A stretch of DNA of 64,000 nt from positions 1,054,001 through 1,118,000 of the forward strand of contig CANLVP010000002.1 in assembly GCA_947494675.1 (NCBI GenBank), written 5' to 3'. A program made the position numbers and the translations under genes. The notes under the pieces were generated by a model. That model made no database searches. It saw nothing but the letters and a program-made list of their open reading frames with translations, and was not told the DNA's origin. This DNA is from an uncultured Paracoccaceae bacterium (lineage in GTDB: Bacteria; Pseudomonadota; Alphaproteobacteria; Rhodobacterales; Rhodobacteraceae). Of this stretch, positions 18,048 to 27,527 are shown one piece after another; position 1 is the first letter of the stretch, and each line of letters opens with the position of its first letter.

Positions 18048-19144
18048 TTTGAGGCACCTTCTGCGAGGGTTTCAACAAGCGCCACAAGCCGTTCCGTAGC
18101 GTCCGGTCTGCCACACGACAAGGCCGCAATCGACATTTGCAGGGCACCATCGGCGTTGCCCAGCACATTTTCCACCTGTTCCGACAGCGCCTCTGGCGTG
18201 AACTGGCTCTCTGGCATCAGGATCGCCGCCCCCGCATCAACCATCTGCCGGGCATTGGCGCTTTGCTCATCCCGAATAGCCTGCGCAAGCGGCACAAAAA
18301 TCGCGGGCCGCCCGATCACGCTGACATCCGCCACGGTCGAGGCGCCGGAACGCCCGATAAACAATTGCGCCTCCGCCAGCCGTTCCGGCACATCCGTAAA
18401 AAACGTCTGCACCTCCGCCGGAATGCCCATCTCGGCATAATAGCCCTGCACCCGCTCAAGATCTTCTTCGCGCGCCTGATGGGCCACACGCAGATGATGA
18501 CGCAGGCTCTCAGGGAGCGCCGCAAGCGCCGCAGGCACCACATCTGACAGGATACGCGCACCTTGGGACCCGCCCATGACCATCACCGACATCGGGTAAT
18601 CACCGGGCGGAATATAGGCCGCACCCTGCCGTTCCAGGATCGTCGCCCGTACCGGATTGCCGGTATGCTCACCCGTAACCCCGTCGGGCAGCTCCGTCGG
18701 CCAGGTCCCACAAGCGATCTGATCAACACGGCGTGCAAACAGCTGATTGACCCGCCCCAGCACACCGTTTTGTTCATGGATCATCCGTGGCACGCGCAAG
18801 ACCCAAGCCGCCGCCATCGCCGGGATCGCGGGATAGCCGCCAAAGCCCACAACGACATCAGGCCGGTCGCGCAGCATCCGCAACTTGGCCATGGCAATGC
18901 CACCCAATATCCGAAACGGCACCGCGATCTTTGCGAGCGCCCCGCCCCGCGCAAAGGTGGCGGAGCCCACGACATTCACCTCAACCGCATCCGGAAACCC
19001 GCCCGTATACCGCGCGCCACGCGCATCCGTGCTCAGCTTCACGCGCCAGCCCTTGGCCAGCATCGCCTCGGCCAAGGCCTGCGCAGGAAACATATGCCCG
19101 CCCGTGCCACCCGCCGCGATCACCATCAGCTTAGCCACGATCAC
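18044..19144 (-). CDS. murG: UDP-GlcNAc transferase MurG
   Basis: Glycosyltransferase that makes lipid II from lipid I at the inner membrane face. The 366-residue product has the N-terminal [15 protein letters not shown], the [16 protein letters not shown] region, and in the C-domain [15 protein letters not shown] and [11 protein letters not shown]. The first possible start is a GTG at 19144; a GTG at 19138 is better spaced from GGAG and may be the true start. It overlaps murC by four bases. Confidence 0.97.
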   Translation of the reverse strand: MIVAKLMVIAAGGTGGHMFPAQALAEAMLAKGWRVKLSTDARGARYTGGFPDAVEVNVVGSATFARGGALAKIAVPFRILGGIAMAKLRMLRDRPDVVVGFGGYPAIPAMAAAWVLRVPRMIHEQNGVLGRVNQLFARRVDQIACGTWPTELPDGVTGEHTGNPVRATILERQGAAYIPPGDYPMSVMVMGGSQGARILSDVVPAALAALPESLRHHLRVAHQAREEDLERVQGYYAEMGIPAEVQTFFTDVPERLAEAQLFIGRSGASTVADVSVIGRPAIFVPLAQAIRDEQSANARQMVDAGAAILMPESQFTPEALSEQVENVLGNADGALQMSIAALSCGRPDATERLVALVETLAEGASK

Positions 19145-19219
19145 ATCTCCGCTTGTCGAATCTAACCGGGACGGTGGGCGGGGCGACGGCGATAGCCGAG
19201 CGGCGTCCCTCCGGCCCTG

Positions 19220-20383
19220 TCAACGTCCCGGCCTTAGCAAATCTTCCATCTCGCCCTGTGGTCGGCTCCGCGTGAACGCCAGCAGCATCCCCACGGCAAT
19301 CCCGCCCGCAATCAGGCTCGACCCGCCATAAGACACAAACGGCAGGGTCATCCCCTTCGCAGGCAGCAAACGCACAGCCACACCCATATTGATCATCGCC
19401 TGCACGCCAAAGGCACAGGCCAACCCGGTGCCTGCCAGCCGAATAAACGGATCACGCTCTTTCATCAGCCGCATCAGGCTGCGCACCACAATCACCGTAT
19501 AAAGCGCGATGATCACCAGCACACAGATCAGCCCATATTCCTCAGCCGCCACAGCAATGATGAAATCCGTGTGGGCATCGGGCAGCGACCATTTCACCTG
19601 CCCCTCGCCCACGCCCACGCCAAAGAACCCGCCCTCGCGGATCGCATTGGCGGCATAGCCAAGCTGCGTCGTGGGGTCCAAATCCGGGCTCAGAAATCCG
19701 TCAATCCGCCGGGCAAAGTGCTCTGAATTGGCATAGGCAAAGGTGCCCGCCGCCACGACCAGCCCCGCCAGACAGATTAGCAGGATCATCGGCGCACCGG
19801 CCACAAAATACATCACACCCCATGAAAACAGGATCAGACAGGCCTGCCCAAAGTCGGGCTGCAGCGCCAGCAGCGTCACGATGATCACCGTCAGGATCAG
19901 CGAATAGGTCTTGCCGGGCGGTCCACCGACCTGCATGGCCGCGGCCATCAGCCAAGCGGCCATGACGACAAACCCGGGCTTCAGAAATTCAGAAGGTTGA
20001 AACGATGCAAACCCCAGCGAATACCACCGCGTGGCCCCCTTGCCGAAATCCGTGCCAAAGATCGGCAGGAACGCCAGCGCCACGAAGGCCGCAAGGAACC
20101 CCAGCACCGCCAAGCGCCGCACGACCTGCGGGTTCATCATCGAAAAAGCGAACATCACGATCATCGCCATGCCGCCGAAAAATGCCTGCCGGGTCACATA
20201 ATAAAACGGCTCCAGGCCGTTCTTGCTCGCCAGTGGCGGCGAGGACGCCAGCCCCAACAGCAACCCAATGCCAAAGAGCAACAGGATGCAGGACATCGTC
20301 CATTTATCAATTGTTCGCCACCAACGCGGCAAAACCGGGTCCTCATGGACCACAGGTGCCGTGCCATAGACCATTTCCGTCAT
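19220..20383 (-). CDS. ftsW: Peptidoglycan polymerase FtsW (SEDS family)
   Basis: Integral membrane glycosyltransferase of the divisome. The 387-residue product has about ten hydrophobic segments. SEDS signatures include GFASFQPSEFLKPGFV, a conserved loop with LQPDFGQACLI and the C-terminal TLPFVSYGGSSLIAGGIAVG. It precedes murG, from which it is separated by 75 bases, and is in the normal ftsW-murG-murC order. Confidence 0.97.
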   Translation of the reverse strand: MTEMVYGTAPVVHEDPVLPRWWRTIDKWTMSCILLLFGIGLLLGLASSPPLASKNGLEPFYYVTRQAFFGGMAMIVMFAFSMMNPQVVRRLAVLGFLAAFVALAFLPIFGTDFGKGATRWYSLGFASFQPSEFLKPGFVVMAAWLMAAAMQVGGPPGKTYSLILTVIIVTLLALQPDFGQACLILFSWGVMYFVAGAPMILLICLAGLVVAAGTFAYANSEHFARRIDGFLSPDLDPTTQLGYAANAIREGGFFGVGVGEGQVKWSLPDAHTDFIIAVAAEEYGLICVLVIIALYTVIVVRSLMRLMKERDPFIRLAGTGLACAFGVQAMINMGVAVRLLPAKGMTLPFVSYGGSSLIAGGIAVGMLLAFTRSRPQGEMEDLLRPGR

Positions 20384-20472
20384 GGGACTACCGCCAATAC
20401 TGCCTCAACCGCCCGCTTTTGCGGGTCTATCCGTCCAGTTTAGCCGCTTTTGCCCCCTGATTCCACTTCTAA

Positions 20473-21000
20473 TTACGCCCCCGGCGGCGCGGGGATGTGA
20501 TAGGCCAGAAACACCAGATGAGGGGCAAAGCTTTCGGGGTTGGCATTGCCCGGATAGCGGTCCACGTATTCAAATCCAAACCGCTCATACATATCCAACA
20601 TCGCGCGATTGCCCTTGGCGGTATCGGCATAGATCACCCGCGCGCCCATCTTGCGCGCCTCATCGATGCGCATCTCAAACAGCTGCTTACCAAGCCCCGT
20701 CCCCCGCGCGGCGGGTCGCACATAAAGCCGCTTCATCTCAACCGCATCGGACCCAATCCGCCGCAAGGTGTCACAGCCCACCAGCTGCCCACTGTCGTCA
20801 TGCGCCAGCGCCAAACGCCCCTGCGGCGGCAACATCTCATCCAGATGATTGATCGAGGATTGCACCAGCGCCGCAGGCTCTTGCGGCGGTAACCCCGCCG
20901 CATAAGCCACCTGCAAAACCTCTTGATATTAATCCAGCAACAGCGCCTCAAACGCCGCCACATCCGCCACCTGCGATACAAATTCCACCGAAATCTTCAT
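20473..21000 (-). pseudogene. GNAT N-acetyltransferase gene with in-frame stop at codon 24
   Basis: Reading from the ATG at 21000, which has a good GGGGGA ribosome site six bases before it, codes for MKISVEFVSQVADVAAFEAL and then LLD before a TAA at 20931-20929. The same frame continues directly as YQEVLQVAYAAG and a full GNAT domain (coenzyme A loop VRPAARGTGLGKQLFE, then NRAMLDMYERFGFEYVD) to the stop at 20473. GNAT relatives normally have an unbroken N-terminus here, and TAA is one base from a Tyr codon (TAT). So this is either a recent nonsense mutation, a sequencing error, or a gene restarted at the TTG at 20916, which would give a 147-residue protein. Confidence 0.75.
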
Positions 21001-21133
21001 CTCAAATCCCCCATCACCCCAATCTTCCCGCTCTTAACCCCGCATTCAACCCGCCGCTTTCATTGATCCACGCATGTCCCGGCCAGAGGCGCCAACCCTT
21101 GCACCCCGCGCCATTTCGCGCGACAGCACAAAC

Positions 21134-22318
21134 ATGCACGTCAACACCCTCATCCTTGGTGCCGGGGCCGCAGGCCTCATGGCCGCCGCCCATGCAGGCC
21201 CCTCCACACTTGTGATCGACCACGCAAAGGCACCGGGCGAGAAAATCCGCATCTCCGGCGGCGGGCGCTGCAACTTCACCAACCTTTATGCGGGGCCGGA
21301 AAACTTCCTCTCGCAAAATCCGCATTTCGCCAAATCCGCGCTCAGCCGCTACACCCAATGGGACTTCATCGATCTGGTGACCCGCCACGGCATCCCCTAC
21401 CACGAAAAGACGCTGGGCCAGCTCTTTTGCGACACCTCCGCCAAGGACATCATCGCGATGCTGCTGGCCGAAATGGCCCCCGCTGATCTCTGGCTCAACA
21501 CCGCGGCCAGCGACATCCGCCATGACGGCCAGTTCCACGCCACCCTGACCCGCGACGGCAAGGCCACGCCCGTCACCGCCTGCAACCTCGTGCTAGCAAC
21601 GGGCGGCAAATCGATCCCGAAAATGGGGGCCACCGGGTTCGCCTACCAGATTGCAACGCAGTTTGGCCTGAACGTGATCCCCCCCCGCCCCGGTCTGGTG
21701 CCGCTCACCTTTGGCGATACGTTTTCACCAATCTCCGGCACCGCCCTGCCCACCCGCGTCACCGCGCGCGGCACGACATTTGAAGAAGCCACGCTTTTCA
21801 CCCACCGCGGCCTCTCCGGCCCCGCGATCCTGCAAGCCTCAAGCTATTGGGATGAGGGCGAAACGATCAGCATCAACCTCGCCCCCACAACGGACCTGAT
21901 GGACGTCCTCAGCACAGCCAAAGCCAGCGACGGCCGCAAAGCCGTCAGCACCGTGCTGGCACAACATCTACCCAAACGTCTGGTGCAATTTCTGGCCGAC
22001 ACGCTGCCCGCTGGCCCGATGGCCGAGCTTGCCGACGCCACACTCGCCGAACTGGCCCAGCGCCTGCACCACTGGCAGCTCACCCCCGCAGGCTCCGAAG
22101 GCTACCGCACGGCAGAGGTCACCTTGGGCGGCATCGACACCGCCGATCTGAATTCAAAAACGATGGAAGCCAAAGCCTGCCCCGGCCTTTACGCCATCGG
22201 CGAGGCCGTCGACGTCACCGGCTGGCTGGGGGGCTACAATTTCCAATGGGCATGGTCATCGGGCTGGGCCTGCGGACAGGCGATCAGCGCGGGCGAACGC
22301 CGCGCATCACCCGCATAA
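21134..22318 (+). CDS. NAD(P)/FAD-dependent oxidoreductase, HI0933 (BaiN-like) family
   Basis: Flavoprotein of 394 residues from the ATG at 21134. The Rossmann motif LILGAGAAGLMAAAHAG opens the protein, followed by the family signature ISGGGRCNFTN, LVLATGGKSIPKMGATG, and near the end VDVTGWLGGYNFQWAWSSG, all typical of the HI0933 family. The in-frame ATG at 21074 is possible but would add 20 residues before the dinucleotide fold. Substrate unknown. It is divergent from the GNAT gene. Confidence 0.9.
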   Translation: MHVNTLILGAGAAGLMAAAHAGPSTLVIDHAKAPGEKIRISGGGRCNFTNLYAGPENFLSQNPHFAKSALSRYTQWDFIDLVTRHGIPYHEKTLGQLFCDTSAKDIIAMLLAEMAPADLWLNTAASDIRHDGQFHATLTRDGKATPVTACNLVLATGGKSIPKMGATGFAYQIATQFGLNVIPPRPGLVPLTFGDTFSPISGTALPTRVTARGTTFEEATLFTHRGLSGPAILQASSYWDEGETISINLAPTTDLMDVLSTAKASDGRKAVSTVLAQHLPKRLVQFLADTLPAGPMAELADATLAELAQRLHHWQLTPAGSEGYRTAEVTLGGIDTADLNSKTMEAKACPGLYAIGEAVDVTGWLGGYNFQWAWSSGWACGQAISAGERRASPA

Positions 22319-22347
22319 CCACAGCCCCGCCTGAACGTGACGCGGCC

Positions 22348-22647
22348 CTAAAACCCACCGCCCAGCTTGCGCTTGGCCCGTGTCGGTGCCCGCATCTGAT
22401 CGGCCTTCTTGGCCACAGCCCAGGGCCCAAAGGTCTTTTCCAACGGCGCATAGCCCTTTTCCAACAGCCCTTGCACCAGCCGATCCACACGCGGTTTATC
22501 GGCCAAAGGATGCAAAACCTTATGCCCAGGCCGTCCCATCGGCCCGCTTTCCACCGTGATCAACTGCCCCGAAACCGAGATGTTATACACCTCCATCCCG
22601 CCGGGACCCTGCTTAAACAAGCGCAACATTTCCGCCATGTAATCCAT
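22348..22647 (-). CDS. Hypothetical 99-residue protein
   Basis: Start placed at ATG 22647 (MDYMAEMLRLFKQGPGG...), preceded by GGGAGAC. The product is a small basic protein with no membrane segment; the C-terminus ends APTRAKRKLGGGF. Not recognised. It is convergent with the HI0933-type gene, 29 bases apart. The frame is open further upstream to 22785 without a plausible start. Confidence 0.65.
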   Translation of the reverse strand: MDYMAEMLRLFKQGPGGMEVYNISVSGQLITVESGPMGRPGHKVLHPLADKPRVDRLVQGLLEKGYAPLEKTFGPWAVAKKADQMRAPTRAKRKLGGGF

Positions 22648-22884
22648 GATACGTCTCCCAATAAACCCTTCCCGATTAACGAAGAATGATGGCTTTTGTT
22701 TGAAATACGATGGGCAAACCCGTGCCGCAGCCCCCATCGCAAGGTGCGCCACGCCCCATGCATTCTGCCCGCAACAAAACGCCATTCCCCCGCGCCAAAA
22801 CGCGCAAAAAGACAGTTTTTCTTGGAAATCGGGCTCTTTTGGCTAAAATATCAGGACAAAATGGTATTTTCATTGGGGGAAATA

Positions 22885-23703
22885 ATGATTTTGAATTTGA
22901 AAACCTGCGGCCAAATTGCACTGGCCGCGACACTATCGGTTGGCATCGCAAGTACCGCTTCTGCCTCACCCGTCACGCTCTACGATCAGGATTTTGAGAA
23001 CCCGAACGCCTTTATCGGCACGGCAAGGTCAGACGTTGATGGTCAGAAAGTGAACGTCAATTACGGCAACCAACCCGCCGGGTTCACCTTTGGGAACACG
23101 TTCACGGTTGAGACGATCAACGTCACCGACAGCACCAACCCTGGCGGTGACCGGCAGTTCAACAGCATCGGCGGCTACACAGGCGATCTGGCCCAGTCGG
23201 GAGACTTCCTGATCGGCATGTTGTCTTCGGCGCAGAACGACCTGCTGGGGCTGACCTTCGACATCACGGGCTTTGATTTCCTCAACGTCCAGATCGATTT
23301 GACCAACCTTGATCTTGAGTGCTGCGGCGCACCGTTTCACAGCGGCAACTTCGACACGACGCCTGACTTCCAATTCTCGCTGTTTGACGGTCAGGGGTCT
23401 GGCGGCATCGGCGGTGGCACATTGCTGGATCAAAAGGTGTTTTCGCCCGGCGCATCCGCCCGCCATGTGATCGACTTCAGCACATTCACCTTTGGGCTGG
23501 ATGCCAAGAACTCCGTGGACGGCATTGTGACCTTGCAGATCGACCTGTTGTCCGGTGGCTACGCCGCCTTTGACAACCTGCTGATCGTCGCCTCCGACAC
23601 CGAAGGCGATGTGGGCCAGGTTCCCTTGCCCGCGGGCGGCTGGCTCCTGCTGGCCGGATTGGGCATGCTCGCCGCAGGCCGCAAACGCGCCAAACATACC
23701 TGA
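22885..23703 (+). CDS. Secreted protein with VPLPA-CTERM sorting signal
   Basis: A 272-residue protein starting at ATG 22885 after GGGGGAAATA. It has an N-terminal signal peptide (IALAATLSVGIASTASAS, cleavage near residue 28), a Gly/Asn/Asp-rich beta-type body, and at the C-terminus VPLPAGGWLLLAGLGMLAAG followed by RKRAK: the VPLPA motif, one membrane helix and a basic tail. That tripartite end is the VPLPA-CTERM exosortase signal known from Rhodobacterales, so the protein is probably processed and sorted to the cell surface. No exosortase gene is in this window. A terminator follows. Confidence 0.88.
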   Translation: MILNLKTCGQIALAATLSVGIASTASASPVTLYDQDFENPNAFIGTARSDVDGQKVNVNYGNQPAGFTFGNTFTVETINVTDSTNPGGDRQFNSIGGYTGDLAQSGDFLIGMLSSAQNDLLGLTFDITGFDFLNVQIDLTNLDLECCGAPFHSGNFDTTPDFQFSLFDGQGSGGIGGGTLLDQKVFSPGASARHVIDFSTFTFGLDAKNSVDGIVTLQIDLLSGGYAAFDNLLIVASDTEGDVGQVPLPAGGWLLLAGLGMLAAGRKRAKHT

Positions 23704-23711
23704 CACCAAAT

Positions 23712-23743
23712 GGGCCATCCTGCGGGGTGGCCCTTTTGCTTTA
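23712..23743 (+). terminator. Rho-independent terminator
   Basis: GGGCCATCC (23712-23720) pairs with GGGTGGCCC (23725-23733), nine pairs including one G-U, around a 4-base loop, followed by TTTT and a further T run. It lies eight bases after the VPLPA-CTERM gene and just before the convergent murD stop. Confidence 0.85.
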
Positions 23744-25138
23744 GGTGATCACCTCACGCACCAAAGCGGTGAAATCCGCGCCCCGCGCGGCAAAGCTGTC
23801 GTATTGGTCAAAGCTCGCACAGGCAGGCGCCAAAAGCACTACATCGCCGGGTTCGGCGTCGGCGCTGGCTGCGGCCACCGCCGTTGCCATGTCCCCGCAG
23901 ATCGCGGCCTCGACCCCGGGCAATTGCCGCGCGAAATCTTCCGGCTCACGGCCAATCACATAGGCCTTGGCGACGGACCCCAGATGCGGCACCAGCCCGT
24001 CCAGACCGCCCTCTTTTTGCAAACCGCCGCAGATCCAACGCACCCGTTTGAACGCCTGCAACGCCTTGGCGGCGGCATCCACATTGGTGGCCTTACTGTC
24101 ATTGATAAACGTCACATCGTCCCGCACGCCAATCACCTCGGACCGGTGCGGCAGTCCGGGGTAGCTGCGCATCGCCGCCTCAATCCCCTTGGGGCCAAGC
24201 CCCACCACCCGCGCCGCCGCATAAGCCGCACATGCGTTTTGATGGTTATGCGCGCCCGGCAGCCCGGCAATATCACGCAGATCAATCGAACCCACCTGCC
24301 GCCCCTTGCGGTATTCGCTCAAGAATCCCTTGCGGGCAAAAACCGTCCAGCCGCGCGTGATCTTGGTGGTGACAGAGATGCGGATCACCCGGTCATCCTC
24401 TGGCCCCTCGGCCAGCTGATTGGCCAGATACCGGCCCTCCGGCTCATCCACACCAATCACCGCGCGATCTGGCCCACCTTCGGCGAAAAGCCTGCGCTTG
24501 GCGGCGACATAACCGCCCAAGCCCGCATGCCGGTCCAGATGGTCCGGGCTGATATTGGTCAGCACAGCGACATCGGGCGTCATGCTCCGCGCCAGTTCCG
24601 TCTGATAGGACGACAGCTCCAGCACCACCACCTCTCCGTCATGGGCAGGTTCAATATCCAGCGACCCGCGCCCGATATTGCCCGCCAACTGACTGGGCCG
24701 CCCGTTTTCCACCAAGATATGATGCAACAGGGCGGATGTCGTGGACTTCCCGTTGGACCCCGTCACCGCGATCACCCGCGGTTGCACGTCAAATCTGTCC
24801 CAGTCTTCCGTGGCAAAGGACCGAAAGAAAAACCCGATGTCATTGTCCACCGGCACGCCCGCCTCCCAGGCGGCGGCAATCACCGGATTGGGGTTGGGAT
24901 AAATATGCGGAATGCCCGGACTGATCAGCAGCGCATCCACGCCTTCAAACGCCCCGGCCTTAGTCAGATCACGCAAGTCATAGCCCGCATCATGGGCCGC
25001 ATCCCGCGCGGTCTGCCCGTCATCCCAGACGACGACATTGGCCCCGCCCGCGTCCAAAGCCTTGGCGGCGGCAAGCCCGGTCCGCCCCAGCCCCAGCACC
25101 GCGACGCATCGTCCCTCATAACCCAATACGGGAATCAT
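23741..25138 (-). CDS. murD: UDP-N-acetylmuramoylalanine--D-glutamate ligase MurD
   Basis: Mur ligase that adds D-Glu. The 465-residue product has [17 protein letters not shown] at the N-terminus, the ATP loop [18 protein letters not shown], the [13 protein letters not shown] region and [17 protein letters not shown] in the C-domain. It lies downstream of mraY in the dcw order, separated from it by the CHMI-like and ACT genes and by a plus-strand gene. Confidence 0.97.
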   Translation of the reverse strand: MIPVLGYEGRCVAVLGLGRTGLAAAKALDAGGANVVVWDDGQTARDAAHDAGYDLRDLTKAGAFEGVDALLISPGIPHIYPNPNPVIAAAWEAGVPVDNDIGFFFRSFATEDWDRFDVQPRVIAVTGSNGKSTTSALLHHILVENGRPSQLAGNIGRGSLDIEPAHDGEVVVLELSSYQTELARSMTPDVAVLTNISPDHLDRHAGLGGYVAAKRRLFAEGGPDRAVIGVDEPEGRYLANQLAEGPEDDRVIRISVTTKITRGWTVFARKGFLSEYRKGRQVGSIDLRDIAGLPGAHNHQNACAAYAAARVVGLGPKGIEAAMRSYPGLPHRSEVIGVRDDVTFINDSKATNVDAAAKALQAFKRVRWICGGLQKEGGLDGLVPHLGSVAKAYVIGREPEDFARQLPGVEAAICGDMATAVAAASADAEPGDVVLLAPACASFDQYDSFAARGADFTALVREVIT

Positions 25139-25277
25139 CAGCCCTGCCCCTTATCCTGCCCGCGCAACTTTGCCGCCTCGCCCGCCCCTGCGCAAGCGCA
25201 GCACTTGCGCCATGTCAAAGCGGCCCACCACCAAGCCCGGTAAAATACCCGCATCCGGAACCCAAATGGAGGCCAAG

Positions 25278-25676
25278 ATGCTCACCGTCACCAGAACCGA
25301 TTATGACCGTCTCGATGTGGATCTCTCAGGCAAACTTGATTCCGTCGACATGGCCACCGGCCTCGATCACCTGATCGCCGAGGCCGCCGATATGAAACAC
25401 GCCAAAATGCTCTACCGGATCAAGGACATGGAAATGCCCTCGCTCAGCGCCCTCGCGGTTGAGTTCGGCCACCTGCCATCGCTCTTTGGCCTGCTGGGCA
25501 AGTTCGACCGCTGCGCCGTTTTGGCGTCAGAGCCATGGCTGCGCACGCTGGCCGAATTCGAAGGGGCGATCCTGCCGGGCCTACAGATCAAGGCCTTCCC
25601 GCCCGACGCCGAAAAACGCGCCATCGCGTGGCTGGACGCACAGGCCGACGACCCGTTTGACGACGTACCGGTTTAG
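25278..25676 (+). CDS. STAS-like (SpoIIAA-like) protein
   Basis: A 132-residue protein starting at ATG 25278, which follows GGAGG by five bases. The fold suggested by LDVDLSGKLDSVDMATGLDH, the middle KMLYRIKDMEM and RCAVLASEPWLRTLAEFEGA matches the SpoIIAA-like/STAS-like family of small cytosolic proteins of unknown role. It lies on the plus strand within the dcw region, its last four bases overlapping the end of the convergent ACT gene. Confidence 0.75.
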   Translation: MLTVTRTDYDRLDVDLSGKLDSVDMATGLDHLIAEAADMKHAKMLYRIKDMEMPSLSALAVEFGHLPSLFGLLGKFDRCAVLASEPWLRTLAEFEGAILPGLQIKAFPPDAEKRAIAWLDAQADDPFDDVPV

Positions 25677-26083
25677 CCTGCGCCCGATAGTTCTGTCAGC
25701 AGCGCCACCGCGTCATCCACCTTGGCCGCGGGCACAAAGGCATGGTCGTGGTGATAGGCCGCGACCATGTTGCAGGCGATCCCGGCCTCGGCCAACACAC
25801 CGGCCACCGCCGCCGTCAGCCCCACCCCTTCCAGCGAGGAATAGACCCCCAGCGTGATCTGGGCCATCGGCTGATCCCCCGCCAGACCTGCCTCTTGCGC
25901 CACCGCGTCCGGCAGGATCAGCGTCATGTCTTCCACCTCGCGAAACGTGCAAATCGCCGCCGCCGACAGCGCGCCAAGACGCGGATCATCAAACCCCAGC
26001 TTGCAGAAATGCACGACGCCGGGCACCGGCTGGGGCGTCATCCCCGGCAACATCGCCGCCAGATCAGAGACCGTGCCCGCCAT
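25673..26083 (-). CDS. ACT domain-containing protein
   Basis: A 136-residue protein of the COG3602 type with an N-terminal unknown part and a C-terminal ACT-like fold (segments ITLGVYSSLEGVGLTAAVAG and GIACNMVAAYHHDHAFVPA). Such proteins may bind small ligands, but the ligand is not known. It follows the CHMI-like gene by two bases and is probably in the same message as mraY. Confidence 0.75.
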   Translation of the reverse strand: MAGTVSDLAAMLPGMTPQPVPGVVHFCKLGFDDPRLGALSAAAICTFREVEDMTLILPDAVAQEAGLAGDQPMAQITLGVYSSLEGVGLTAAVAGVLAEAGIACNMVAAYHHDHAFVPAAKVDDAVALLTELSGAG

Positions 26084-26085
26084 CC

Positions 26086-26415
26086 TCAGATCCCGTGATG
26101 GTCGTCGGTCACATAAAACTCATCGCTAAACCGCAGCGCCAGCGAATAGGCACAGGGCGTCGGGATCAGCGCCTTGGTCCCAACCTCTAGGGCGGCCAAC
26201 AACTTGGTGCGAAACTCCCGATTGCGATAGGGCTTATAGAGCATCGTCACATCAATCAGGATATGGCTGTGATGCGACACCCCTGCAGGATAGGCCCGCC
26301 CCTTGCAGGCCCCGGCATTGGCATCATGATCCAGAATGATCTCTTCGATCCGCGTCAGAATGCGGTAGGGATCAATCTCCAGATCGTCGGAATATTTGAT
26401 CTCCGCGTGGGGCAT
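26086..26415 (-). CDS. 5-carboxymethyl-2-hydroxymuconate isomerase-like protein
   Basis: A 109-residue protein of the CHMI/tautomerase superfamily. The N-terminus [15 protein letters not shown] has Pro at position 2, which would be the catalytic base after removal of Met; the SHHSHILIDVTMLY and LAALEVGTKALI segments fit the family. It overlaps the mraY stop by one base (TAATG). No homoprotocatechuate pathway genes are nearby, so the substrate is uncertain. Confidence 0.75.
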   Translation of the reverse strand: MPHAEIKYSDDLEIDPYRILTRIEEIILDHDANAGACKGRAYPAGVSHHSHILIDVTMLYKPYRNREFRTKLLAALEVGTKALIPTPCAYSLALRFSDEFYVTDDHHGI

Positions 26416-27497
26416 TACCGCACCTTAAGCGTCGCCAAACCGATCATCGCCAGGATCAGGCTGATGATCCAGAACCGGATCACAATCGTCGATTCCGCCC
26501 AGCCCTTTTTCTCGTAATGGTGGTGGATCGGCGCCATCAGGAACACGCGCTTGCCCGTGGCCTTGAAGTAGAACACCTGAATGATCACGCTGAGCGCCTC
26601 AACCACAAAGAGCCCGCCAACAATCGCCAGCACGATCTCGTGCTTGGTGGCCACCGCAATCGCGCCCAAGGCACCGCCCAAGGCCAAAGACCCGGTGTCG
26701 CCCATGAACACCGCCGCCGGCGGCGCGTTATACCACAGGAACCCAAGGCCCCCGCCTATCAGGCCTGCGGCAAAGATCATGATCTCCCCCGACCCCGGCA
26801 CATAATGCAGGCCAAGGCTTTCGGAAAAGTCCACACGCCCCACGAAATAGGCGATAATCCCGAACGTCCCCGCCGCAATCATCACCGGCATGATCGCCAA
26901 GCCGTCCAAACCGTCCGTCAGGTTCACCGCATTGGCGGCCCCGACAATCACGATCACCGCAAAGGGAATGAACATAAACGACAGGTTGATCAGCGTATCC
27001 TTGAACACCGGCACGGCCAACTGGTTCACCAATCCCTCGGGGTGGTATTGCGCGGCCCAATAGCCCGCAATCGCCGCAATCGCGAGGCCAAGTGCAATCC
27101 GCACCTTGCCCGACACGCCCGCCGTGGTCTGCTTGCTGACCTTGGCGTAATCATCGGCAAAACCAATCAACGCAAACGACAGCGTCACAAACAGCACCAG
27201 CCAGACATAAGGGTTATCCCATCGCGCCCACAGCAGGGTCGAGGTGGTGAGCGCCCCCACGATCAGCAATCCGCCCATCGTTGGCGTGCCCGCTTTGACG
27301 AAATGCCCCTCGGGGCCGTCATCGCGAATAGGCTGGCCCTTGCCCTGCCTGCGCCGCAGCACATTGATCAGCGGCAGGCCAAACATGAACCCAAACAAAA
27401 GCGATGTCATAAACGCCCCACCTGCGCGGAACGTGATGTACCGGAACAGGTTGAAAAAGTCGCCGCCATCTGACCAGGCCGTCAACCAGTACAACAT
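26415..27497 (-). CDS. mraY: Phospho-N-acetylmuramoyl-pentapeptide transferase MraY
   Basis: Ten-helix membrane enzyme that makes lipid I. The 360-residue product has DDYAKVSKQ, the catalytic [26 protein letters not shown] and [14 protein letters not shown], all hallmark MraY motifs. It lies 30 bases after murF in the standard order. Confidence 0.98.
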   Translation of the reverse strand: MLYWLTAWSDGGDFFNLFRYITFRAGGAFMTSLLFGFMFGLPLINVLRRRQGKGQPIRDDGPEGHFVKAGTPTMGGLLIVGALTTSTLLWARWDNPYVWLVLFVTLSFALIGFADDYAKVSKQTTAGVSGKVRIALGLAIAAIAGYWAAQYHPEGLVNQLAVPVFKDTLINLSFMFIPFAVIVIVGAANAVNLTDGLDGLAIMPVMIAAGTFGIIAYFVGRVDFSESLGLHYVPGSGEIMIFAAGLIGGGLGFLWYNAPPAAVFMGDTGSLALGGALGAIAVATKHEIVLAIVGGLFVVEALSVIIQVFYFKATGKRVFLMAPIHHHYEKKGWAESTIVIRFWIISLILAMIGLATLKVR

Positions 27498-27527
27498 ATG
27501 CTCTGCCCCTTCGTCTTTTTACTTGAT

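Noticed and set aside
16926-18440. 504-residue plus-strand open frame antisense to murC and murG.
   Set aside because: Shadow frame with His/Arg/Pro-rich content spanning two clear enzymes on the other strand.
23609-25243. 544-residue plus-strand open frame antisense to murD.
   Set aside because: Shadow of murD; its first part overlaps the end of the VPLPA-CTERM gene in a different frame.
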